Positions 56,678 to 64,000 of a stretch of DNA of 64,000 nucleotides are shown here, one piece after another. The stretch covers positions 1 to 64,000 of the forward strand of contig NZ_LRRU01000018.1 in the NCBI RefSeq assembly GCF_001641615.1, in the 5' to 3' direction. The notes below the pieces were generated by a model, which did no database searches, had not been told where the DNA came from, and saw only the letters and a program-made list of their open reading frames with translations. Positions within the stretch are counted from its first letter, which is position 1. Every line of letters starts with the position of its first letter. A program made the position numbers and the translations under genes. Source of the stretch: Pseudoalteromonas gelatinilytica (GTDB taxonomy: Bacteria; Pseudomonadota; Gammaproteobacteria; Enterobacterales; Alteromonadaceae).

Positions 56678-57583
56678 AAAGCCGTCTACTTCTTTGAGCA
56701 GCCGCTGATGCTGCTCAGGCTCTGAAGGAACACCAAATAACTCTCTTTGTCGGTAGTCATATTTAGCGTGTTTTCTTACCCAGCGTTTTCTGTCTTTTAC
56801 ACTTTGCAGTGTGTCAGGGTTACCCTCACTATAAAAAATATCCAGTAACGGTGGGCTGATAGTCGAAAGCGTGGCATTGAGATGCTGGTTTCGAACACTG
56901 TTAGGTAAATAACTTCCTAGGCTAATAAATGCGTTTAATTCGTTATTTGGAAAGCTAGCATAATGCTCAATCAATAGCCCCGCACTGGCACCTTGAGCTA
57001 CTACAATAATGTTGCCGCCTTCGTCCATTGCACTGTTATACAAGGCATTGAATCTGGCAATTAGCTTTAATTTATAATCATCAAGCACGGCTTCACTAAT
57101 ATTAGGTTCACCTGTAACAAAGTGAGGCGCTTGTTGTGTTTCGGCTAGTGGAGCAGGAACTGCTTGCTCATCACTTTGTGTCGTAGATTCAGTTTTAGAG
57201 CTTTCTGATGGCTTAGGCGTTGCCATATCAGCAGGGTGCCAATCAATGTCAGGCATGGTCATGGCAAGGGTTGCATAGCCAATTTCGTTTAACTGCTTAC
57301 GCAAAAAGTTAATACCGGCATTATTAGTGGGTAGGTGCTGCCAATCAGGAATAATGAGCACAATCCCGCGTTGGCTTGCTGCCATCGATTGACGATATAA
57401 GCTAATGAACTCATCTTCACCGGCAAGCAGAGTACGTACTTCATCACTTGGTAAAAAGCGTTGAATATCGTTAGTAACCAAACTTGACCAAGGGGTCGGT
57501 TTAATAAAATCGGCAGCATTCACATTGCCCATCAACGCAAAACAGGCTGCGTAAGCTAAGCGATGTGCGGGTTTTAAATTCAT
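56660..57583 (-). CDS. DUF3530 family protein (alpha/beta hydrolase-like)
   Basis: Exported protein of 307 residues, signal peptide about 1-23 (ends NVNA). The fold is alpha/beta-hydrolase-like: RGIVLIIPDWQHLP strand, and VVAQGASAGLLIEHY, where the nucleophile elbow GxSxG reads QGASAG. A low-complexity Ser/Thr/Pro/Glu linker (about 115-150) interrupts it. Function unknown; common in Alteromonadales beside djlA or rluA. Confidence 0.8.
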   Translation of the reverse strand: MNLKPAHRLAYAACFALMGNVNAADFIKPTPWSSLVTNDIQRFLPSDEVRTLLAGEDEFISLYRQSMAASQRGIVLIIPDWQHLPTNNAGINFLRKQLNEIGYATLAMTMPDIDWHPADMATPKPSESSKTESTTQSDEQAVPAPLAETQQAPHFVTGEPNISEAVLDDYKLKLIARFNALYNSAMDEGGNIIVVAQGASAGLLIEHYASFPNNELNAFISLGSYLPNSVRNQHLNATLSTISPPLLDIFYSEGNPDTLQSVKDRKRWVRKHAKYDYRQRELFGVPSEPEQHQRLLKEVDGFLRRLF

Positions 57584-57663
57584 GCCGATATTACCTGAGT
57601 CTTTAATTAAATCAGTGATTAATTAACTATCGGCAGTCTTTATTAAATATTTAGCGAATTGTC

Positions 57664-58317
57664 TTAAAACTCAGGAGCAGCTTCAAAAATCAGTGTTTCG
57701 CCGCTGACTGGGTGAGCTAAAGTTAGCATTTCGGCATGCAGTTGTAAGCGAGGAGCCATGGCAAATGCCTCGGGATGCGCATACAACTTATCGCCTAAAA
57801 TAGGGTGACCTAATGACAGCATGTGCACACGTAGTTGGTGAGAACGCCCAGTGATAGGGGTCAGCTCGACACGAGTTGAACTCTGTTCACGCTCAAGTAC
57901 TTTAAAGTGGGTCAATGACGGTTTGCCATTGTCGTGATCAACCATTTGCTTTGGGCGGTTCGGCCAATCACAAATAAGTGGCAAATCTACCGATCCTGTT
58001 TGTTGATCAAGCTTACCAAATACACGAGCAATGTAGCGTTTCGCGGTTTTTCTATCTTGAAATTGAATACTTAAATTACGATGCGCTTCTTTGTGCATGG
58101 CTAAGCAAATAATGCCAGAGGTTGCCATATCTAAGCGATGAACAATTTTCGCAGTTGGAAATACACGATTAACGCGTGAAATAAGACAATCGGCGTGTTT
58201 CGGATCTTTTCCCGGCACAGTAAGTAAACCACTTGGTTTATTCACAATAAGTAAATCATCGTCTTGATAAACAATACTTAAATAAGGTGTCATTGGGGGA
58301 TTATAATTGAGTAACAC
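57664..58317 (-). CDS. rluA: Dual-specificity 23S rRNA/tRNA pseudouridine synthase RluA
   Basis: Makes pseudouridine at 23S U746 and at tRNA U32. 217 residues from GTG 58317 (GAGG six bases upstream) or ATG 58293. The catalytic Asp is in HRLDMATSG; KPSGLLTVPG start and PITGRSHQLRVHM are family motifs. Monocistronic. Confidence 0.93.
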   Translation of the reverse strand: MLLNYNPPMTPYLSIVYQDDDLLIVNKPSGLLTVPGKDPKHADCLISRVNRVFPTAKIVHRLDMATSGIICLAMHKEAHRNLSIQFQDRKTAKRYIARVFGKLDQQTGSVDLPLICDWPNRPKQMVDHDNGKPSLTHFKVLEREQSSTRVELTPITGRSHQLRVHMLSLGHPILGDKLYAHPEAFAMAPRLQLHAEMLTLAHPVSGETLIFEAAPEF

Positions 58318-58445
58318 AGCCAGCCTCGATGATATGCAAGGGCGCTATTTTAAAGGAGTATGAGCGCATACACAATGCTAGTGCAGGTTTTCGAGTATAT
58401 GCTAACGAGTCGGACTCTCTTTATTTCGGCTTGTTGTAGTTAGCA

Positions 58446-58480
58446 TAAAAAACGCGATGTGAAAGCACATCGCGTTTTTT
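58446..58480 (-). terminator. Terminator after fbp
   Basis: AAAAAACGCGATGTG / CACATCGCGTTTTTT hairpin; the T run on the minus strand serves fbp. Confidence 0.92.
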
Positions 58481-58507
58481 GCAGACGTATAAAAATCTTA
58501 ATCTTTA

Positions 58508-59476
58508 CTACTTATGATAGCTTAAGCACGTTTCCACTTCGTTCTTCGAGCCTAAGATCACCGCAACACGTTGGTGAATTGCATCGGGTTGAATGTCCAT
58601 GATGCGCTCAGTGCCTGTTGAGGCAATACCGCCAGCCTGTTCAATTAACATTGCCATTGGGTTTGCTTCGTATAGTAAACGTAATTTGTTCGGTTTATTT
58701 GGATCTTTCGTGTCGGTTGGGTAAGTAAAAATACCACCACGACATAATACACGGTGCACATCACCGACCATTGCAGCAATCCAGCGCATGTTAAAGTTAC
58801 GACCACGTGGGCCTGTGTCACCAGCAATTAGGTCATTGATGTAATTTTGCATCGCTGGTTGCCAATGACGTTGGTTTGAAGCATTGATTGCAAATTCGCT
58901 CGTTTCTTCAGGTACGCTTGCAAAATCTTGCGTTAATAAGAAGGTACCGTGCGTTTTATCTAAGGTGAAAAAGCGTGTGCCTTTGCCGGTTGTTAACGCC
59001 AGCACGGTAGATGGGCCATATAATACATAACCCGCTGCAACTTGGTTTTTACCCGGTTGCATAAAAATACTAGGATCAGCCGGATCAGCCCCTTCAGGCG
59101 CCGCCATAATTGAGAAAATCGTACCAACGAGTGAGTTGATATCAGTATTTGATGAGCCATCAAGTGGGTCGAATGCAACAATGTAGTTGGCATCTGGATT
59201 ACCCGCAACGGTGAAGTCTTCTTCTTCAGAGGCAATGGCTTTTACGTAGCCCGATTCTAATAAAATATCTTTTAAAAGTTGGTTAGTTAGAACATCGAGT
59301 TTTTTCTGTGTTTCACCCTGAATGTTTTCGTCTAGGGTTGAGCCTAATACGCCAGATAGGGCGCCTTGACCAACACGAAATGAAATTTCTTTACATGCCG
59401 CAAGTACCGTTCTGATCAATGAGATCAGTTCACGAGGGCAACCATCTTCTAACAATACCGGTGGGAGTCTACGCAT
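58508..59476 (-). CDS. fbp: Fructose-1,6-bisphosphatase class 1
   Basis: Gluconeogenic enzyme, 322 residues. Metal-binding motifs ASEEEDF and [13 protein letters not shown], the [12 protein letters not shown] segment and CRGGIFTYP are class I signatures. With gpmI and mdh in the same window it points to an organism using amino and organic acids. Monocistronic with terminator downstream. Confidence 0.97.
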   Translation of the reverse strand: MRRLPPVLLEDGCPRELISLIRTVLAACKEISFRVGQGALSGVLGSTLDENIQGETQKKLDVLTNQLLKDILLESGYVKAIASEEEDFTVAGNPDANYIVAFDPLDGSSNTDINSLVGTIFSIMAAPEGADPADPSIFMQPGKNQVAAGYVLYGPSTVLALTTGKGTRFFTLDKTHGTFLLTQDFASVPEETSEFAINASNQRHWQPAMQNYINDLIAGDTGPRGRNFNMRWIAAMVGDVHRVLCRGGIFTYPTDTKDPNKPNKLRLLYEANPMAMLIEQAGGIASTGTERIMDIQPDAIHQRVAVILGSKNEVETCLSYHK

Positions 59477-59636
59477 TCTATTTTCCTGATAACGTTGTAG
59501 CCAGACATTTTTAGTGTGAGAGAGAATGTCTTAGCAAGCGCTGAATTTCGTCTTAAATAGCTGATTTTTATAAACGGTACTTTATACTGCTTAATACCTA
59601 TACAGTATTTAAAACGCGAATAACAAAGATAAGATT

Positions 59637-62066
59637 ATGCAAAAAATACCATTACTACGATATCTGCTCTTAGCTGTGCTACTTACTATGATAACTCAAG
59701 CACACGCAGCAATTAAGTCTATAAATGATTTTACTGAAAAAATGACTCATTTTTCAGGCTATTTTTCATTTTACTACGACACAGAAAACGGCAAATTGTA
59801 TCTTGAGGTGGATAAACTCGAGCAACAATTTTTACTACAACAAAGCCTACCTTACGGTGTTGGTTCAAATGATATTGGCTTAGATCGCGGTCAGTTAGGT
59901 GACACACATTTAGTACAGTTTGAGCGTTTTGGCGATAAGGTGATGCTAAGAGCTATCAATACTTATTACCGCGCTAATACTAATAACCTTGCGGAACAAC
60001 AAAGTATTAAAGAGGCATTCGCATCGAGTATTTTAGCGGGTTTTAGCGTTGTAGCTCAGTCAGACACTGCGGTACTCGTGGATTACACCCCTTATTTATT
60101 AAGCGATGTTCATGGTGTAAGCCGTCGTTTATTGGCAACCGGGCAGGGAGGCTTTAACTTAGATAGCAACCGCAGTGCGGTATATTTAGCGCGCTCAAAA
60201 GCGTTTGAAAAAAATACTGAATTAGAAGCCGTGCTTACTTTTCAAGGTAATAACCCAGGAGAGTATGTACGCCAAGTGAGTGCAGACCCTTACGCACTGA
60301 CAGTACATATGCATCACTCATTAATTGAATTACCTGATGATAATTACACCCCGCGCAAGTTCCACCCGCAAGCAGGTTTTTGGAGCATTGAGCACAAAGA
60401 TTATGCGGCAGCGCTGGGCGAGTCTATGTATGTGCGTTACATCCCGCGTCATCGTTTAGCGAAAAAAGATCCGAGCTTGCCAATCAGCGAGCCCGTTGAG
60501 CCGATTGTTTATTACTTAGATCCGGGCGTACCCGAGCCAGTTAAAACAGCGTTACTTGATGGGGCTAAATGGTGGAATGATGCCTTTAATGAAGCAGGTT
60601 ATAAGAACGCATTTATCGTTAAAGTGCTCCCTGATGATGCCGACCCTATGGATATTCGCTACAACGTAATTCAATGGGTGCACCGTGCAACACGTGGTTG
60701 GTCATATGGAAGCTCAGTGATTGACCCTCGAACTGGCGAAATTATCAAAGGCCATGTGACACTGGGTTCACTTCGCGTACGTCAAGATATCCTAATTGCA
60801 GAAGCATTAGCAGCTCCCTATTTTGAAGGCAATGAAGTGGCTAAGCGTTTACAAGCCATGGCACTTGATCGTATTCGTCAATTAAGCGCTCATGAAGTAG
60901 GGCATACTTTAGGTATTTCGCATAACTTTGCAGCGTCAGTGGCAGACAGAGCCTCTGTAATGGATTATCCACACCCACTACTGAGCTTTGATGAGCAAGG
61001 TAAATTAGATGTAAGCCGAGGCTATGCTGCTGGTATGGGTGTGTGGGACACCCAAGTTATTAAATATGGTTATAGTGATTTCACTAATCAAGATGAAGCA
61101 CAGCAATTGGCCGCAATTTTAGCTGAAAACAAAAGCAAAGGGCTGGAATTTATTTCAGACAGTGATGCCCGCGCTCAAGGTGGTGCTCACCCAACAGGGC
61201 ATTTATGGGATAACGGCAGTTCACCAAGTGATGAGCTAATGCGTGTACTTGATGTTCGTAAACAAGCACTGACGAGCTTTGGTATCGAAAACATCAAAAC
61301 AGGCACTGCTTTATCGCAATTAGAAGAAATGCTGGTGCCGCTTTATTTGTTCCATCGCTATCAAGTTGAAGCGGCGGTTAAATTAATTGCCGGTGTAAAT
61401 TACGAATACGAAGTACGCGATGGCTCACAACCAAAAGGGGCGCAGGTTGTTACAAAGCAAACACAACAAGCAGCAGCCGATGCAGTGCTTGCGACACTAA
61501 AAGCTGAGAACCTTGTTTTACCTGAGTTGGTATTAGCACTTATTCCACCAAAAGCATATGGTGAATCAAAATCACGGGAGAGCATTGTTGGCCGCACAGG
61601 CCTCACGCTTGATGCGATGGCACTGCCAGAGGTTGCTGCAGCACATACCTTGAGCCTACTTTTTAATAGCCAACGCATTAACCGTTTAGCGCAGCAGCAA
61701 GCACGAAGCGATGCATTTTATGGTTTAGATGCGCTATTAGCACAAACTTATCAGCAAGTTTTCGAGCAAAAAATTGCTTCAGGTATGGCTGGTAAAATTA
61801 GTCAACGTGTGCAGCTTTTAACGGCGAAACAGTTTGCTGATTTAGTGGCAAGCAATGAGGTGGCACCCGAAGTACAAGCTCAGTTACGTTACTACTTAGC
61901 TAAACTTGCAAAGAGTTACCAGCAAGAATCAATGCTAGGCAGTGCATCCGTTGGTAACAGTGCATTTAAGCAATATTTAAGCGAGCAAATCAGTCACTTT
62001 TTAGAAAGCGGTGAATGGCCTGCAAACTTTAAAGTGTTGCCAATGCCACCGGGCTCACCAATTTAA
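59637..62066 (+). CDS. Zinc-dependent metalloprotease, metzincin-like (DUF5117/DUF4953 type)
   Basis: Secreted or periplasmic protein of 809 residues: signal peptide 1-25 (AHA), an N-terminal DUF5117-like beta region (about 60-300), and the catalytic region with HEVGHTLGISHN at 419-430, an elongated HExxHxxGxxH zinc motif, followed by the Met-turn SVMDY. The C-terminal 300 residues are helical without a known motif. Substrate unknown. Such proteins are common in marine bacteroidetes and Alteromonadales. Confidence 0.88.
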   Translation: MQKIPLLRYLLLAVLLTMITQAHAAIKSINDFTEKMTHFSGYFSFYYDTENGKLYLEVDKLEQQFLLQQSLPYGVGSNDIGLDRGQLGDTHLVQFERFGDKVMLRAINTYYRANTNNLAEQQSIKEAFASSILAGFSVVAQSDTAVLVDYTPYLLSDVHGVSRRLLATGQGGFNLDSNRSAVYLARSKAFEKNTELEAVLTFQGNNPGEYVRQVSADPYALTVHMHHSLIELPDDNYTPRKFHPQAGFWSIEHKDYAAALGESMYVRYIPRHRLAKKDPSLPISEPVEPIVYYLDPGVPEPVKTALLDGAKWWNDAFNEAGYKNAFIVKVLPDDADPMDIRYNVIQWVHRATRGWSYGSSVIDPRTGEIIKGHVTLGSLRVRQDILIAEALAAPYFEGNEVAKRLQAMALDRIRQLSAHEVGHTLGISHNFAASVADRASVMDYPHPLLSFDEQGKLDVSRGYAAGMGVWDTQVIKYGYSDFTNQDEAQQLAAILAENKSKGLEFISDSDARAQGGAHPTGHLWDNGSSPSDELMRVLDVRKQALTSFGIENIKTGTALSQLEEMLVPLYLFHRYQVEAAVKLIAGVNYEYEVRDGSQPKGAQVVTKQTQQAAADAVLATLKAENLVLPELVLALIPPKAYGESKSRESIVGRTGLTLDAMALPEVAAAHTLSLLFNSQRINRLAQQQARSDAFYGLDALLAQTYQQVFEQKIASGMAGKISQRVQLLTAKQFADLVASNEVAPEVQAQLRYYLAKLAKSYQQESMLGSASVGNSAFKQYLSEQISHFLESGEWPANFKVLPMPPGSPI

Positions 62067-62079
62067 TCCACCTTTCTTT

Positions 62080-62108
62080 TAAGACGCCTAGCATAGCTAG
62101 GCGTTTTA
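62080..62108 (+). terminator. Terminator after the metalloprotease gene
   Basis: AAGACGCCTAGC / GCTAGGCGTTTT hairpin. Confidence 0.85.
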
Positions 62109-62171
62109 CTTGCATAAAATTGGATATTTGCTAATCTAGCGGCCTTCCTTTTTTGTCTTTTTGAGGTGTAT

Positions 62172-62954
62172 ATGGCGTTCTTTTCTCGCTCGTTGTTAGC
62201 AGCGGCCATTACATTCTCTAGCTTTTCCAGCTACGCAACCCTAGAAAAAAAACAATGCGATGTAGAGCTAAGCCATGGCTTGATCATCACTGATGATGTC
62301 ATTCGTATTGTTGATAAAGGTCAAACTCGCGTACAGATCAACAACGATAACCAATTGTTTATACGAGGTTATTGGGTTGATTTAAGCCCTGAAGAAAGCA
62401 AAGTTGTGGAGCAGTTCAGTCGAGGCATTAGGCAAACCGTCCCTGAACTTGTTGACCTGGCGACCGATGGTGTAAACCTTGGTTTAAGTGCCATCGAGCA
62501 AGTTGTTGAGGGTATGTCAGACAAAGAGCCTGAAGTGCTAAAAACTCAGCTGCAATATGTTGAGCGTGCACTGATGGATAAATTTAAGCGTGGTGATGAC
62601 TTTTTCTTTATTGCCCCGCAGTCGCTGTCGAAAATCGATGACTTTTTTACCAAAGAAATCAGCCAAAAAATTCACTCTGCAGTCCACGGTTCACTTGGCG
62701 CTATTTTAGTTTCGCTAGGCGATGCTTTTAAATCGCGCGAAGGTAACATCGAAGACCGTATCAATGATATGGGGCAGCGTATGGATATCATCTCAAAAGA
62801 AATTGATAAATCACTGCAAAAGAAAGCAGAGCAATTAGAGATGAAGGCCTCAGAGTACTGTGAGTGCTTGAACTCGTTAGATGTCACCGAATCACGATTA
62901 CAACAAATGGTGCCGGGGATGGCCGATTTTGATTTGGTACAAATAAAGTCTTAA
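62172..62954 (+). CDS. DUF2884 family protein (YggN-like)
   Basis: Exported protein of 260 residues from ATG 62172 (GAGG upstream; the frame opens at 62166). Signal peptide about 1-22 (ends YAT). Conserved QCDVELSHGLIITDDVIRI and FIRGYWVDL mark the family; cysteines occur at CDVEL and SEYCEC. The C-terminal part is coiled (about 195-245). Function unknown. Confidence 0.85.
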   Translation: MAFFSRSLLAAAITFSSFSSYATLEKKQCDVELSHGLIITDDVIRIVDKGQTRVQINNDNQLFIRGYWVDLSPEESKVVEQFSRGIRQTVPELVDLATDGVNLGLSAIEQVVEGMSDKEPEVLKTQLQYVERALMDKFKRGDDFFFIAPQSLSKIDDFFTKEISQKIHSAVHGSLGAILVSLGDAFKSREGNIEDRINDMGQRMDIISKEIDKSLQKKAEQLEMKASEYCECLNSLDVTESRLQQMVPGMADFDLVQIKS

Positions 62955-62969
62955 TACGAATTTAAAACG

Positions 62970-62999
62970 AGAAAGCCCAGCAGTTGCTGGGCTTTTTCG
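62970..62999. terminator. Bidirectional terminator
   Basis: GAAAGCCCAGCA / TGCTGGGCTTTTTC hairpin between the convergent DUF2884 and chemoreceptor genes. Confidence 0.9.
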
Positions 63000-63015
63000 T
63001 TTTTACTTGTTTGAA

Positions 63016-64000
63016 TTAGCTAAACTTAGCGGTTTCAGTTTCTAAATCGCTAGTAAGGCCTTTGATCAAATCGGTTGCAGTATGAGCCTGATTAGATACA
63101 TTAGCCGTTTGTGAAGCCGTGTCGGAGATAGTTACGATGCGCTTGGCGGTGTCTTCACCAGCATCAAGCTGTTCTTTTGCAGCAATGGCTATTTGATGGC
63201 TCATTTGTGCAATTGCGCTGAGTGAGCTGGCAACCCGTTTTAGTTCTTCATTGGCTTTAGTCGACTTTTCAACGGTTTGTTCGCTGGTACTAATACTAAG
63301 CGAAACAGATGATTTGGCATCTTGGGTTGCAGCCTGCAGTTTGCCAATCATATTGCGGATTTCTTCAGTGCTGGTTTGTGTGCGCTGGGCAAGCCCGCGA
63401 ACTTCATCAGCGACTACAGCAAAGCCTCGTCCTTGCTCACCTGCACGGGCAGCTTCTATCGCCGCGTTAAGCGCAAGTAAGTTCGTTTGTTCGGCAATAC
63501 CTTGAATAACGGTAAGTACATTTGCGATGTTATTTACTTCATCATCAAGTACTTGAATGTTATTACCAGCGCTGTCAATTTGCTGCTCTAAAAGCGCGAT
63601 GGTATCAGCAGCCTCGCTGGTTAAGTGGCTAGCACTTTGACCTTGCTGCTCAGCTTCTTGCACTGAGTAAGCCGCTTGCTCAGCATGTTCTACAACGGTT
63701 TGTGCTGAGGCTGTTAACTCGGTGATAGCAGAAGCAACCATTTGTGTTTCTTCGTTTAGGCTACGAGTCAGTTTATCGAGCTCAACAGAGCGATATTCGT
63801 TATCGACACTTTGGTTTTTTAAGCTATCTGTAACACCTTTAATGCCGCCAACAACGCCACGTAAACCTTGCTGCATGTAATGCATGGCAGCAATAATGCT
63901 CTCAGGTGGAGCATCTTGGCGAATATGTGAGTTTAAGTTGCCGCGAGAGACGTTTTTAACAATACCAATTACTTCGTCAATTTCGCCGCCCAAGGCATTG
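63016..64000 (-). CDS. Methyl-accepting chemotaxis protein, 5' part beyond window
   Basis: The frame is open to the window edge, so the N-terminal sensor and membrane parts are outside. What is seen is the end of a HAMP domain ([19 protein letters not shown]) and the whole signalling domain with [20 protein letters not shown] and [12 protein letters not shown] at the tip. 328 residues are visible. Ligand cannot be judged. Confidence 0.9.
   Translation of the reverse strand, partial: NALGGEIDEVIGIVKNVSRGNLNSHIRQDAPPESIIAAMHYMQQGLRGVVGGIKGVTDSLKNQSVDNEYRSVELDKLTRSLNEETQMVASAITELTASAQTVVEHAEQAAYSVQEAEQQGQSASHLTSEAADTIALLEQQIDSAGNNIQVLDDEVNNIANVLTVIQGIAEQTNLLALNAAIEAARAGEQGRGFAVVADEVRGLAQRTQTSTEEIRNMIGKLQAATQDAKSSVSLSISTSEQTVEKSTKANEELKRVASSLSAIAQMSHQIAIAAKEQLDAGEDTAKRIVTISDTASQTANVSNQAHTATDLIKGLTSDLETETAKFS

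Overview
This is a chromosomal, mostly housekeeping window from a gammaproteobacterium of the Alteromonadales, most likely Pseudoalteromonas. The evidence is the protein flavour, the moderate AT-richness, the gene neighbourhoods (lptD-surA-pdxA-rsmA-apaGH, pilA/pilC/pilD/coaE, pdhR-aceEF-lpd, argR/mdh, rplU-rpmA-obgE-folA), the 160-bp intergenic element at 33329 and a CsrB-type RNA. I see no rRNA, tRNA, prophage, insertion sequence or CRISPR array.

Layout. 1-586 is a gene-free, REP-rich repeat region. 587-5372 (minus) is gpmM-envC-ctp-yibQ: glycolysis plus septal murein hydrolase control. 5564-7827 (plus) is yibN-grxC-secB-gpsA. 7902-14358 holds a PAS/GGDEF/EAL protein, trmL, fieF, a lysophospholipase-like hydrolase and a CpxRA-type two-component system, which is divergent from a Spy/CpxP-like chaperone. 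15122-21961 (minus) is the type IV pilus locus with yacG and coaE. Its order is unusual: pilB lies downstream of coaE, and an AT-rich O-antigen-ligase-like gene sits between pilA and pilC. nadC, ampD and ampE follow.

24907-25433 is a regulatory and repeat region with two candidate PdhR operators and a diverged copy of the window-start repeat. The pyruvate dehydrogenase operon follows (25434-32456). After a DTW-domain tRNA-modifying protein comes a MITE-like element, then a minus-strand CsrB-family sRNA with about 26 GGA motifs and an upstream GacA/UvrY-like box. Then comes a Fur-box-preceded ferric ABC transporter (fbpABC) and a Dyp-type peroxidase homologue whose distal catalytic residues appear to be replaced. 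argR and mdh diverge over a pair of ARG boxes.

40714-45007 holds ispB, rplU-rpmA-obgE, folA and a DUF3718 protein. 45295-47310 is a chemoreceptor. 47452-54023 (minus) is lptD-surA-pdxA-rsmA-apaG-apaH, divergent from amgK-murU (cell-wall sugar recycling, functionally tied to ampD) and djlA. The end holds a DUF3530 protein, rluA, fbp, a large metzincin-like protease, a DUF2884 protein and a second chemoreceptor cut by the window edge.

The most interesting non-textbook signals are: (i) the pilin ending in Ser beside a TfpO-like glycosyltransferase; (ii) 7-bp tandem repeat arrays, different in sequence but alike in pattern, lying just after gene 3' ends; (iii) a composite REP unit present as a 153-bp tandem array and as a diverged copy upstream of pdhR; (iv) the complete CsrB module; (v) the degenerate Dyp peroxidase next to iron uptake genes.
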